A stretch of DNA of 64,000 nucleotides from Lethocerus indicus (Eukaryota > Arthropoda > Insecta > Hemiptera > Belostomatidae): assembly GCA_019843655.1 (NCBI GenBank), contig JACDQD010000007.1:24570365-24634364 (forward strand), given 5' to 3'. A program made the translations under genes and the position numbers. This document shows, piece by piece, positions 43,991-56,497 of this stretch (position 1 is its first letter; every line of letters starts with the position of its first letter). The notes under the pieces were generated by a model, which searched no databases, had not been told where the DNA came from, and was given only the letters and a program-made list of their open reading frames with translations.

Positions 43991-45002
43991 AAAATGTAAT
44001 CCTTTTATCGTGTACAGATTATTCAGGAGCCGTCGGATTTTTTACCTGAAGTTTGTTGTTCTTAACCTCAATTTTATACTTGCAGTCTTGTGAACTTGTT
44101 CATTGATGTGCAACAACTAGAACACCTTTGCAGAAGTAAAATTAAAACCGTGAACAGTTAATATATCAGTTTGTAAATGGTTGTGTATTTTATTTAAAGG
44201 CTTTTAATGTGTATATTTCTAATACGTAAGCTAAGAAGAGTATCATGAAGACTAGAAGTTTCAGTTATTACAAAAGTGAACAAAAAGTAGATCAAGATTT
44301 GACTATTACACGGATCTATTTGTATTTTAGAGACTTTCGCCTTTTTATTTTTACTAAAGAACCGAATTTAACATTTAATTTTTTTTGTATAAATCATAAG
44401 GTCAAAGTGACATGAATGGTTTTATTTAATAGTGGAATGTCATTTCAGATTTAAAATATTTTATCAAATAAAGCCAACCTACTTATGTTACAGATTAATC
44501 TATTATCATGTCATTGTTTCTGATCAAATTGAGATATTAGACTTTTATTAGTGCATTGTAATACGATTATATCAGTTTTGATTATTTTCAATTTTCATTA
44601 TTTAATTTAACATTTGTTTTTTATTATATACGGTCATTTTGTTTGTTTTTAAGGCCCTCCTTGTCAAGATATGCATTTGCGTGACTTATTAGGTAATTTT
44701 AATTTGTTTTGTAACATATTTCTCTGCATATTTATTCCGTTATTTATTTATTTATTTTATTACCATTTAAGTTTCTAACAGAACTTTTATTTTTATGTTA
44801 AGAAGGTTATTAAAAAAAGGTGCTTTGTACTTGGTTCTTTTTTACTCATATTAATTATATTTTCGTGTTTAATATTGAAGAGTGACTCATAATATGATTT
44901 TATTTTACGCTGTTAACGTTTGTTGCATTCGCATGATTGGTGCTAGTATTGTGTTATTAATCCAGTGTTCTGTCATTCTCAGCATTGTTTACTGTGGAAA
45001 AC

Positions 45003-45080
45003 ATGGAAAAACGCCCTTTAAAAGGCAATGCAACTTTACCTATGAACATAGCTACATCTTATCAAGCAGTTGGTGATAAG
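45003..45080 (+). CDS. ClC-c: ClC first coding exon (MEKRP start)
   Basis: Encodes [26 protein letters not shown] in phase 0 up to GTAGGA. The ATG context (A at -3, G at +4) is strong. The exon probably begins at 44,983 after TCTCAG, so 20 nt are 5' UTR. If the ATG that ends the candidate exon at 43,659 is spliced here, it opens a short overlapping uORF that stops within this exon. Confidence 0.75.
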
Positions 45081-48000
45081 GTAGGAGCTGGTATTGCATG
45101 AGAGTGATGAGTTTTTTGTTCATTTAATAAGAGTCAGTTTTTATTTTCACAGTGCTGTAAACTACCACGCAAAAAACTCAAAAAAAGACTTTGTTTCAGT
45201 CTGTGTTGCCTAAGGGTATATAATGTTAAGACAACTGTTTATGCATTTAGCATGTTTGTGATTTTGAAATGGGGATGACATTTTTTGTTGGTTGTATTCT
45301 TAATTACCCATGGTAGGTTGCACCATTATCTCCCTTTGGGTGTGTGTAACAAGGTGCATTTATACTCATTTGTAATGAACATTCCCTATATTTGTATGAA
45401 TCGTGACTGTGATAATACGGAATGATTTTTATAACAGTGTGCGCTACCAGAGAATTGTTTCATGATATAAGAATCAATTATGTTCCATATTGGTAGGTTG
45501 TTCATTGTTGAATTTCACAAGCATTTCCCTCTACTGCCTGCTTTGAATTACACACAGCTGACAAAAGTCAGTTCTTTTCAAGATTCAAGAGTGCATTGTA
45601 TGACCTGCTTTCAGTGTTTACAATCCCTATTTAGACTTACATTCTGGTCATGTACGTACCTCCCAGCCTACCTAAAAAATATGCTGACTTAAAGTATATT
45701 TATGTACATATACATATGCATGCTGATCTCCACCTTTTTTGTGCATAACAAAGCTACAAAAAACTTATGCACCTTGGTTAAGAAACCTTGTCGTGTGAAG
45801 TATAAATAAGATAATAGCATGATTGTCTTTTCATAAAGGCATATAATCTTTTCATAAAGTTCATAAAACGTACCAGGTTAAAGCAGATATTCTTTTAGAA
45901 AATTATTTCAAGAAAGTTTATTTTAAATAAAATAATTAATATAAATGTAACAAGTAATTTTTTAAATGGATAAGTATAAATTATAAGCCATAATAAAAAT
46001 ATCTCCTGCTTTTGCATATCAGTCATGTAACCTACCATGGGCTTTCCTTTATAGTACATGATTTAAATTAAAAAATAATACTAATACATAAAAAGTGTCT
46101 AATAGTCATCTACTGACTTCAGTGATTAGTGTACCACCGATTAACTTACTGTTTAAGTTGAAATAAAAGGATATAGTAATTTTGTATTCAACAATAAGAC
46201 GTTTCATTGAAAAGGTATTTCTTTCCAAATTATGCTTGCTATTTAATTTAATTAATTACTGCTGTATTAACTTTAAAGGTCAGTTCTCAATGAGTCACTT
46301 TATGATTATTTAATAATTTACTGAGTTATTTTTATGAGTTGAAAGATTATGTTGATTGATTAAGTTGCATTTTATATTATAAGACAGGTATCAGTGGCTT
46401 AATGTTTGTGTCCTCATTTGGTTGATTAGTCTATAAAAGAACATTTATAGACTAATATGCAGCAAATAAATGTCCGGCATTTATAATGTTTGTTGCAAAG
46501 TAATTTTCTCTAACACTCTATTTCTTTATTATTTAATGTAGCTTTATCATTTGTTCTGTAATCGTATGATTGTTGTGGAATTTATTTGGTAGAAGTTACA
46601 AAAATAAAAATTAGGATGAAAAAATGTGTTCAAAACGAATAATATTTCAGTTTGGCTTCCATTAAAAGTGATTATGTCAACATGATTCATTGAAACTGAC
46701 TATGAAAACCTTCCACTGAACTTTCAATCAATATGTTCTTGTTTTGAATAAACTTATGTGATTTAATAATACCATATTTTAGTTGTAATTGCATTTTTAA
46801 TTTTTGTTATTAGGAGGACATTTTGTTATTGAAAATTAATTATAAGGAAGTTCAATTATTACTGTACGTATGCCAATAGAAAATGTAGTGTGTGCATGTT
46901 AGTATCATATACCCCCGTTTGGTTTTTAGGTTTAATTTTCTCTTTATTCTAAAAAAACCAAAACAGAATTTTTCTTTTTATTCTTTGTAACATGATGTTG
47001 GGAAAAATTAATTTTAAAAAATTTAAGAAACATGCCACAATTTTTTATTTAAATTAAGGGCTTTATTTGCTTTGATTGCGTAGTGTACATTGCTGTTACA
47101 TAGTGCTGTTGTTGTTATTTAGTTATTTTGCAGTTTGCAGTGTATAGGAAAAGATTTTGTGAACATTGTTTCAGGTTTCAACAAATCAACCCAATCGTAC
47201 AACATCCTTGAGCTCGGATGAAGATACAATAAATATTTCTACTTCTGGCAGCGCAATGGGTGAACGAATAATAAATGACGACACAAATACAACCCACTGT
47301 GAGTTTATCAGTTGAATATCAATTTAATTATAATTATGCCAATTTTTTATATTTATTAATGTACAAATTATTTTCTCCAAGTCGTAAGGCTTAGTTTTTA
47401 AAGAATTAGTTTTCAAACTAGTCTAATTGGACCATTACTTAGGAATTGATCATAGCTTTAATTTTTAAGTGGATTTCATATTTTATTTTTTCCTTATAGT
47501 ATTTGAGAATTTCTTCTGGTAATATAAATATCTATTGTAATAATAAAGGAAGTAAGAATAACAGAATTATTAGAAATACCGTATTTTTTCCTAAACAAGG
47601 AGTCAAGTAACAAAGAATTAACTTATTTTTAATAAACTTGAATAATTTGTCTTCGAGTTCAATAAATGTAGTGTTCTGATATTAAGCTTTTCAATGTTTT
47701 CATATATTCTCTATGGTTTTGGTGGAGGTTGGTTTTGTTATTGTGTATTTGGCTTCGTAGAGTTATAACATTTTCATTTAATCAAAAATACAGTTTTAAT
47801 ATACATTTTATAAATGTGAGGATATATGTGTTTGTGTGTGTAAATGAACATATTGGTTGAGTGTTTAAGTTGAAAATTTGTCTATCTACAATTTTCTAAA
47901 ATGAAAATTAATACTATAAGAATTAAGAAAATTGTCAAAATGTTGCTTATTATATTTCATTGTATCTATTAGTTTTAAGGACAGTATTTGCAATTGGATT

Positions 48001-51000
48001 ATACATTGTTTCTCATGAAATAATAATATTTAGCTAATTGGTTAATAAATTGAGAAGTGTTAATTGCAAGTGCTCTTTGAAGCTATTGAGATATTATCAG
48101 TGTTATGCAGTTCAAATTTGATTGTCATTTTTTATTAAGGTTTCCCTCACCAACATTCTCTGTGCAATATGGAAGAATTAATTATTCAATTTTTCTGTTT
48201 ATATAAATGATCAAAATAAGTTGAAAATTCTATTAACGTTTGTAACCATCTGCTTTGACTCCTCTTGTTATCTGTTGAGTGACCTCATTTGCTGTGTTAA
48301 GCCTGTTCACTGTTTTCAACTTTGATAAGTTCAAATGCTATCATGACTGTGTTAATTTTCTCAGCAAAAAGCACAAAAAAATGTCTCCGGCTGCCGTGGC
48401 TGGTGAGGGAAGCATAGTTAATAATAAATTAAGATTATTTTTAGAACATCTTGATTAATCTCGATGTATCTCTGTCACATGTATTTAATCTGTTTTGGTT
48501 AAAGGTGGGGTGACTTTTGCTGGAATGCAGGGTGAGTGGAGAGCGCTTTTCTAACCCCCTACTGTATTGTAAATAATCCTAATGCAAAGCATCCTGTGAA
48601 TTGGTGTAGTGTTCTGCTTTATGAACTGTGGATGAGGATGCTTGTTTCTCCCATTAGCTCTCTCTTTCTCTCTCTCTTTTTTTAACTGTCTGTGGTTGAT
48701 TGGCAAGATTTCTAGCACAGTTATGCAACCCACTTGTAGTGTTTGTACAGACAAGATAAGTAAAAATACTTTTCACAATAACATGTACATTATAAAACTA
48801 CTGAATATTTTTGTTAGTAATTTTATATATATTTCCTTAAATTTGTTTCCATACTTTGAGACATCAGGCTAAAATTACCTTAATTTTAGAGCATGCTTTT
48901 ATCATTTTTCAAACTATTAATCTTTGGGTTTAAAATGTATACTTTTCTCAGTGATGTTAGGATAGTGTTTTATTTATTTTATTAATCAACTATTAATGTG
49001 TGTATCATTTTTGAAAAAAAAACTTATTTTTATGCATATTCCTGCTTTAAATCTGTTGAAAGGCCTTTACATTTTTCAAGTAATTATATTCCTATAACAC
49101 AATTGATTTTTTTTTCAATGGAATGTTTTTGTATTATACAGGTGATTGTAGCTCAGGCTATCCTTTTACTTTAACAGATTTAACCCTTATGAACCTCTAC
49201 CTAGTAACACTGAATATATATAAATGCCTGGTTTTATATGGTATTACTAAAGTTAGATGGCAGTGTTTTTTAATGCACACATGTTATGAATGCTACATAA
49301 CGCACACTTTCTGGGACACTATCTGTTCCCAGAATCAAGAAAAATTTGGCAATGTTTGGTTAACTAAAAAACTTAAAAAATTGAGGAAGAATGAAAGCTA
49401 AGAATTGAAATTATTAAAAAATAAATTTAACGGGGATTTGACTTGTTAACTTTTGCAGAAAAGCAGCTATAAATAATTTTTATCATATTGCAGAAATTAA
49501 AACAAAATGTTACTTATGAATTTTTCAAATTTTGAAACTCTTTTCCTCTTGTTTTAAATTATATAATGAAACTACTATTCAAATTTTTTCAGCCATTTCT
49601 CATGATTATAAAACTGAAAAAATTTAATATCGACTTCTGGACACTTAATGATTGCTCATCGCTTTCATGGTTATTATTTCAGTCGGTTAATATTCAGTCG
49701 GTTTATTTCAAGCATTGATCTGGACCAAATTGAATAGGCGACTTTCTGAATACTTTGATAATTATTAGAAACAATTTTCCGACTACAGATTCGGACGACA
49801 TTCCGGGTATCGGTCAGTACGATGACTTCCATACGATCGACTGGCAGCGCGACATCGCCCGGGACAGGATGAGACACCGCTATATAGTCAAGCGTAAGCA
49901 GAACACAATTTTGGACGTCGTCCGAAGGGCTCACGACGCGTGGTCGGGGTGGCTCTGCGTCCTGCTCGTTGGCCTGGTCACAGGCGCTGTCGCCGGCGTC
50001 ATCGACATTGGAGCGTCGTGGATGTCCGACCTCAAGTACGGGCTCTGTCCCCAGGCCTTCTGGCTCAACCAGGAGATGTGCTGTTGGTCATCCACTGAAA
50101 TGTCTTTTGAGGACAGGGGCAACTGCTCGCAGGTACGGTAATTACTGTCTAATTAAAAATATAAAAAAGGAGCCGTGACAGTTTTAGTTAAAGGTCTACT
50201 GATAATAAATATGCTGCCAGGCTTTGTGGTACTAGCATATTACAGTCGAGGATATTATTTGTGTACTTATATAACAAGGGAGATCGTATTTCACTTTTTT
50301 CATTGACACAGTTAAAATTGAATATAGTATTAAGGCTCATCATACAATCGTGTCCACAATTTGAATCCGGCCTTTCACCCCTGATTAATGAATATTATAC
50401 GTGATGAGAATAATGTAATTCATTTTTTGAATTTACAAGTGAACAAATGCAGTCCTTGTCCTTTGAAAAATGCCAAAATTGAACTGGAATAAAAGCGTAC
50501 GAATAATATTTAAACTATATAAATTAAAGTTGATCAAAGTTCCAACCATTTGTTATTGCACTCCATATAAATATTACGGAAAAATGAACAAGCGTTAGCC
50601 TTTGAAGTTTTAACAAGGTCAGTCATGTTTGTCCAGATGTTTTCATTCCATTTATTAGTGTCTATAACAACTGTGTCTATTAAAAATGTGAGTTGCTTTA
50701 TATTATGGATAATTATAGTTATTGAATAAGCAGTCGGTGAAATTAATAATATCGGTGCCACCATGGTCTCAAGGATTTTATTTTAAATTTAAGATTGAAG
50801 TAATCAAATGATTTCTTATTTTTACCCTTCAAATTTAGGGATTAATTTACCTCTAGGTACTTCTTCTAAAGCTTAAAATTTTTTCCTGTATTACAAATCT
50901 GTCCAAAACAGAATGGTATGTGGGAAGAATCAGCAGAGCATCTAGTCAAAGAATTAAATATATATTTTTAGTGTTGATGTGTTGGAATTATTTTATACCC

Positions 51001-54000
51001 CCAGATTCATTATATATAATGTAACAAATCCATCACATCAAGCGCTATGGTTAACATGAAATAATTTAGAATTTGTTATAATTTGATTCAGTTGACATTT
51101 TATATATTAGAGATTTTTTTTTCAGTGGTTCATGTGGTCAGAGCTTATTGTGCACAGTAAGGATGGAGTTTGGGCATATTTAGTTTCATACCTCTTCTAC
51201 ATTGCATGGGCATTGCTATTTGCATCCCTTGCTGCAGGTTTGGTAAGAATGTTTGCCCCCTATGCCTGTGGGTCTGGTATTCCAGAGGTATGTTAAAGTG
51301 TGTTATAGTCATTTGGTTGCTATTTAAAAATGTTGATGTATATTTTATTTCCTATTTCATATGTTTTAAGAAAAACATTACAAATTGAAATTGAAATGAA
51401 AATGAAGTTTATTTCAATCCTTCAATTCAATTAATTGAATTACTATTTTGTTGATTCTCATTAATTCAACTTAATTGTATCAATAATTATTAATTTTTTG
51501 AAGACATCAGCAATTTTATTTGTCCTGTATAAATAATTTATTTACATCCCATTGTTTATATTTTTGTAGTTACATTTTGTTTTGTTTTTTAATTTCAGAT
51601 TAAAACAATTCTTAGTGGTTTTATTATAAGGGGGTATCTTGGAAAATGGACACTAATTATAAAGTCTGTCGGTATTATGTTGGCTGTTTCGGCTGGACTA
51701 AGTTTAGGAAAGGAAGGACCCATGGTTCACATTGCATGTTGTATAGGTGAGACAATAAAATTGGTTTTATTACTCAATATCATGATTATTATATTAGTTT
51801 TCTGTAATTATTTATTGTATTTAACTTTAGCTTTTTGAATTTCAAAGATTTTACTATATGGATTTATTATTTCACTGAGAATTATAAAAATGAGATAAGT
51901 AGTTTAGAGCTCTTTAGAGATTTATTGTGTACAATATTTCATTTAATCTTAATTGAAATTTGAATTATAAGAATATTATTCTTTATGAATACTAGAATAA
52001 GAAGCTTTCAGTTTTATGTGGCTACAAAAGTATTACAGTTTATTTAATAACAAGTTGTTTAATGCTGCAATTTAATGTGTAATAAAGTTCATTTTAGATC
52101 TTATTACCTGAAGAAGTAATCATTTGTTCTTTTTACCATTTAATTGATTGATTTCAGGTAATATTCTGTCTTATTTATTTACAAAGTATGGCCGTAATGA
52201 AGCAAAAAAAAGAGAAATACTATCAGCTGCAGCAGCTGCTGGAGTGTCTGTTGCTTTTGGAGCTCCAATCGGAGGAGTTCTTTTCAGTTTAGAAGAGGTG
52301 CTTAGATTAATTTGGAATATTCCTGTTTATTAATCAGTCAGATTTTTATATGTTCTTTCATTCGCTGTTATTTGTAATTTGAATTCAAGTATTGATTGTG
52401 ACTGTTTTAGGTGAGCTACTATTTCCCATTGAAAACTCTGTGGAGATCTTTCTTCTGCGCATTGGTGGCTGCTTTTGTTTTGAGATCGATCAATCCATTT
52501 GGTAATGAACATTCTGTTTTGTTCTACGTTGAATACAACAAACCGTGGATCTTTTTTGAATTGATACCATTTGTTGGCCTCGGTATCATTGGTGTGAGTA
52601 TTACATTCAAGATTCAGAAGCGATAGCTTATTATATTTTAGATATTAATTTTTAAATTTCTACTGACAAGGTTTATATAAGAATTTATTTTTATTTATAC
52701 TAAAAGAGTTTAGAAGATTTGAAAACAGATCAAAAATCTCAGATGGAACCTGATTATTCCACTGTACATAATTATAAATTATCTATTACATTTTCTATTG
52801 CTATATTTTTTTGGCAATAAAAAATTGAATTCTTCAAGTGGAAGGCTTGTTAGAAATTTCTTTTTTTTTTAACCTTATTATTTTTGTACAGAAATTTCTT
52901 ATGTTTTTTAACATATATTTGCAAAAATACATTTATTTTTATAATTGGTTCAATTATTATTCTATTTTATTTTTTTACTCATTTATTGGTGTTATGTGGT
53001 CTTGTGTTTTGTTTACAGGGAATAATAGCTACGGGATTCATTAAAGCGAATCTGTGGTGGTGTAGATATAGGAAGATGTCAAAACTTGGTCAGTATCCAG
53101 TTACCGAAGTCCTAGTTGTAACAGCAGTAACAGCAATAATAGCTTACCCAAACCCATACACGAGGATTGGAACTAGTCAACTTATTTACCTACTGTTCAG
53201 TCAATGTGGAGTGTCCACAGCATATGGGTTGTGGTAAGTATTTTTTGTTTTAATTTTTTAAACATATTTACTGAAAGTTTACATAAAACTGTGTAATTTA
53301 ATGTACAATACAGAATTCAATATTGTCTGCAAACAGAAATGATAGAGATGAGATTTAATTATTTAGACATATTAACTCCTAGTGACATTTTTACGTTTTA
53401 TCCCTCTTAAGGATATTCACAAAATAATAAATCAAGAAAGTAATAATAGAATTTGTATTATATATGCAGCATATAATGGACTAGTTATTAGAGGTAATTA
53501 GTTGGAAGATCTGGGGGAATAATTTTGAACTTGACTATTGTTTCAATCTGAATTATCCTCCTGTACCTTGGAATTGATTTCTATATATTAATTTTTATAA
53601 TTTGTATATTTCAGTGATCATATATCGGTGAACAACAGTACAATGGTGTTAGTCACAAGCTCTGTGGGTCCCGGGGTGTACAAGGCGGTCTGGCTCCTGG
53701 TCCTGGCACTTATTTTCAAACTAGTCACAACAATTTTCACTTTCGGTATGAAAGTTCCATGTGGCCTGTTCATACCTTCACTGTGCCTGGGCGGTATAGT
53801 CGGACGTATAGTCGGCATCGGTATGCAACAGCTGGCCGCCAATTATCCCCACTTGTGGATATTTGGTGGTGAATGCGCTTCTGGCGACGAGTGCATCACC
53901 CCCGGCCTTTATGCCATGGTTGGTGCAGCTGCTGTCCTCGGTGGTGTCACTAGGATGACTGGTTTGTATATTTTTTTTCTTTTATTTGGACAGAATTCTT

Positions 54001-56463
54001 AATTTCTTACTATACCCAGTGCACTGAACCACCTGGGGCATACTTTTACTCATGGATTTTTCACTTTACATAAATCTGAACCCCGGTTGTGTTGAGTGTC
54101 TATGCTTAGTTTCAAGAGGTATATCGGCTGAAATATTGATTTAGCACTGTTGTAACCTAACCTAATCAGAAATCATAATAGTTTGGGGTAATTGAAATAT
54201 TTAATTGTCAATTTTTTTAAAATTCAAATTGAATTTAAATTTTCATTTTCAGTGGTAAGAACCTTTGAATAAATTAATGGACAACTTTGTGGACATGATA
54301 AGGATAAATGGACAAGATGTGTGTTTGTTTGCAAATTTAATTTATCTGTTTTTATTTTTTTTGTAGTGTCATTGGTGGTCATAATGTTTGAACTGACTGG
54401 TGGAGTGAGGTACATTGTTCCCCTGATGGCTGCAGCTATGGCAAGCAAGTGGGTTGGAGACGCATTAGGAAGACAGGGTATTTACGATGCTCACATCAAT
54501 CTAAATGGTTATCCATTCCTTGATAGCAAAGAAGAATTCGCTCACACATCGTTGGCTGCTGATGTCATGCAACCCAAGTGAGTTTCAAGTAGTATCAGAA
54601 AGCAATTGTCAGTTTGGTTTAATATTTGGTTTTATATGGATGTTAATTTTACAAATGTTTGCAGGAGAAGTGAACCGCTGAGTGTCTTGACTCAAGATTC
54701 AATGACAGTTGATGATGTTGAGGCTTTGCTCAAAGAAACCGAGCATAATGGCTTTCCTGTTGTAGTTTCAAGAGAATCTCAGTATCTAGTCGGATTTGTA
54801 CTTCGAAGGGATTTAAATCTTGCTCTTGGTGAGCACAATCATTTTTAACTTCTTTTCTTTTCTTGATTAATTTTTAAAACTATTTAAATATGCTAATGTG
54901 CTAAGAAATATTTGAATCTTGTTAGCCCTTGCTTATATATCTGTTCTTTACCCAATATGATAATTCATTTTACGTATTTTTTTTCTTACTGCTTGGTTGT
55001 ACAATGCCTGCATTACATGCTAGGGGTTTAAAGTATTTGTTTGCGGCTGCACTAAGATTAATATCATAATTCTTGTGATTTTCTGTCTCCAATAAATTCT
55101 TTATTCTTAAACTAGACTAGTTTCACTGTTCTGTAGAGATATAGTAGGATTACTATTTTATGTTTGTATGTTAACCTAATTTTTAAATGTAAAATTATAA
55201 ACAGTATCACTTATTTCACGACATATGATGTTTAATTAATGTTTAATAATTTGTAATGTAATTTCTAGTTTTATGTGGATGCAATCTTGAATTTATCCCA
55301 GTGTCCTATTCTCTTGCTTAGGAATTATTTCCTGCCAAATAATTATAGTATTATTCAATTCAAATGTGCAATTGATTGAAAAGTTATGAGCTGGTTGCTG
55401 GTAATTGAACCATGGGCCTTGTACTCTCAGAGCTGCTCAAACCTGATTACTTCCACATTCCAATCAATTGTTCCCTATTGGGCATCTCTTCATTGGTATT
55501 GAGAGTGCTCAATATTTATATATCGTTTTCACTGGTTATATTTGTATTTTACAGACTTCAGTAAAATTGTTCAAAATTTGTTCTACTCAGATTTGATATA
55601 TTTGTTTGATTTTTGAATAGAAAATGCACGAAGGACACTTGATGGATCTCTGAGGGGTGATTCTTTGGTGTTGTTTACATCGACCCCATCTCAGCCCCTG
55701 AACCCAAGTGGACCTCTCCCTCTGCCTCTCAAGAAGATACTAGATATGGCACCCATTACGATAACAGATCAGACCCCAATGGAAACTGTTGTCGATATGT
55801 TCCGTAAGCTTGGACTCAGACAGACCCTTGTGACACATCATGGGTAAGTCAGTCATACAGTGGAGTAGTTTTAACCATTTTAAGTACTTAAAGTGTGTCT
55901 TTTAAAAAAGCCAACTTTTTTTATTTTTTACATATTTGAGTTACACACAAACTTTTCTTGACTTGACAAATGTTGTACACATTATTATAATTATTGTTTC
56001 CATCAATAATAAGTATGGAAACCATATGCAAAAGAAGTAAGTGCTAAAAAATACTCCAAAAATCAGAAGTTGATTAGAGTAGAGTAACCTTAATATCTCT
56101 CTGATACATCTGGTAATAGCACATTGAACTAATTCTTAAATAGCCAATAAGTGCATGAGAACATATAAGCAGAAACAAATGTGTATATATCACAATCATG
56201 GGAGTTACTAAATATATTTTTGTCCTTACATGTGAATGTATAAAAACCCCATATTTGCACAAATTTATAAATTGCTTGGTTCTGCTCCATTTACCCACTG
56301 TGTCAGTAATATAAATTTGGAAAATTGTGTTCAATGGGTTTATAAAGATAGTAATTCCTGTTTTTCTTTCAGACGTCTCCTTGGAGTTATTACAAAGAAG
56401 GATGTATTAAGGTACATTAAACAAATAGACAATGAGGATCCCAACTCTGTATTATTTAATTAG
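45003..56463 (+). CDS. ClC-c: ClC-3/4/5-type chloride/proton exchanger, whole gene
   Basis: Endosomal/lysosomal 2Cl-/H+ antiporter of the ClC-3/4/5 branch (Drosophila ClC-c), which supplies the counter-ion current for vesicle acidification. The exons 45003-45080, 47175-47298, 49789-50132, 51126-51287, 51599-51746, 52158-52297, 52411-52593, 53019-53233, 53615-53961, 54367-54577, 54665-54828, 55621-55843 and 56373-56463 total 2430 nt, or 809 residues, the usual length of the family. Visible hallmarks are YDDFHTIDW at the N-terminus, selectivity loop GSGIPE, gating glutamate in GKEGP (about residue 275), the proton glutamate in LEEV (about 332), [17 protein letters not shown], and two C-terminal CBS domains (about 655-706 and 745-795) ending VLFN. 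All key residues are intact, so it should be a coupled exchanger rather than a channel. Confidence 0.97.
47175..47298 (+). CDS. ClC-c: ClC exon 2, cytosolic N-terminus
   Basis: Encodes [20 protein letters not shown] and a Ser/Thr-rich stretch to NTTH, leaving one base at GTGAGT. The segment resembles the acidic, serine-rich N-terminus of ClC-3 proteins. Confidence 0.9.
49789..50132 (+). CDS. ClC-c: ClC exon 3, N-terminal motif and first membrane helix
   Basis: Encodes [20 protein letters not shown], the family's cytosolic signature, then the helix [20 protein letters not shown] and a Cys-containing luminal loop. It is conspicuously GC- and CpG-rich compared with the CpG-free exon that follows it. 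Confidence 0.97.
51126..51287 (+). CDS. ClC-c: ClC exon 4, selectivity segment GSGIPE
   Basis: Encodes a membrane helix ([19 protein letters not shown]) and then [13 protein letters not shown]. The GSGIP serine coordinates chloride in ClC proteins. The exon contains no CpG dinucleotide. Confidence 0.98.
51599..51746 (+). CDS. ClC-c: ClC exon 5, gating glutamate GKEGP
   Basis: Encodes [20 protein letters not shown], a further helix, and [18 protein letters not shown]. The glutamate in GKEGP is the gate that swings through the chloride path. Confidence 0.98.
52158..52297 (+). CDS. ClC-c: ClC exon 6, proton-glutamate helix
   Basis: Encodes [20 protein letters not shown] then [20 protein letters not shown] and LFSLEE. 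The last glutamate is the internal proton site that marks exchangers rather than channels. Confidence 0.98.
52411..52593 (+). CDS. ClC-c: ClC exon 7
   Basis: Starts [20 protein letters not shown] with the conserved RSINPFGNE luminal segment and ends LGIIG before GTGAGT. Phase 0 at both ends. Confidence 0.97.
53019..53233 (+). CDS. ClC-c: ClC exon 8
   Basis: Encodes [20 protein letters not shown] and [20 protein letters not shown] followed by the [10 protein letters not shown] segment. It leaves two bases at GTAAGT. Confidence 0.97.
53615..53961 (+). CDS. ClC-c: ClC exon 9, GLFIPS pore helix
   Basis: Encodes an NNST glycosylation site, [20 protein letters not shown] and [22 protein letters not shown]. 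The segment GLFIPS forms part of the anion path. Like exon 3 it is CpG-rich against its surroundings. Confidence 0.98.
54367..54577 (+). CDS. ClC-c: ClC exon 10, last helices
   Basis: Encodes [20 protein letters not shown], then [20 protein letters not shown] and [12 protein letters not shown], the linker leading to the CBS domains. It leaves two bases at GTGAGT. Confidence 0.98.
54665..54828 (+). CDS. ClC-c: ClC exon 11, CBS domain 1
   Basis: Encodes [20 protein letters not shown] and [20 protein letters not shown], a CBS fold that binds adenine nucleotides in ClC-5. Confidence 0.97.
55390..55445 (-). repeat. Degenerate tRNA-derived repeat in a ClC intron
   Basis: The minus strand reads GAGCAGCTCTGAGAGTACAA then GGTTCAATTACC, an A/B-box pair with B-box decay. 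No cloverleaf ends are visible. Confidence 0.45.
55621..55843 (+). CDS. ClC-c: ClC exon 12, CBS linker and start of CBS 2
   Basis: Encodes [20 protein letters not shown], a Pro-rich linker ([14 protein letters not shown]) and then [20 protein letters not shown]. It leaves two bases at GTAAGT. Confidence 0.96.
56373..56463 (+). CDS. ClC-c: ClC exon 13, end of CBS 2 and stop
   Basis: Encodes [29 protein letters not shown] and TAG. The C-terminus DPNSVLFN matches the DPDSILFN end of ClC-3/4/5. Confidence 0.98.
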
Positions 56464-56491
56464 CTCTTTAATGTCATTGTGTTCCTAACCG

Positions 56492-56497
56492 AATAAA
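56492..56497 (+). terminator. Possible ClC polyadenylation signal AATAAA
   Basis: AATAAAATAAAG lies about 30 nt after the stop codon. It is a consensus signal but very close to the stop; further AATAAA motifs lie near 57,889 and 58,464. Confidence 0.4.
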
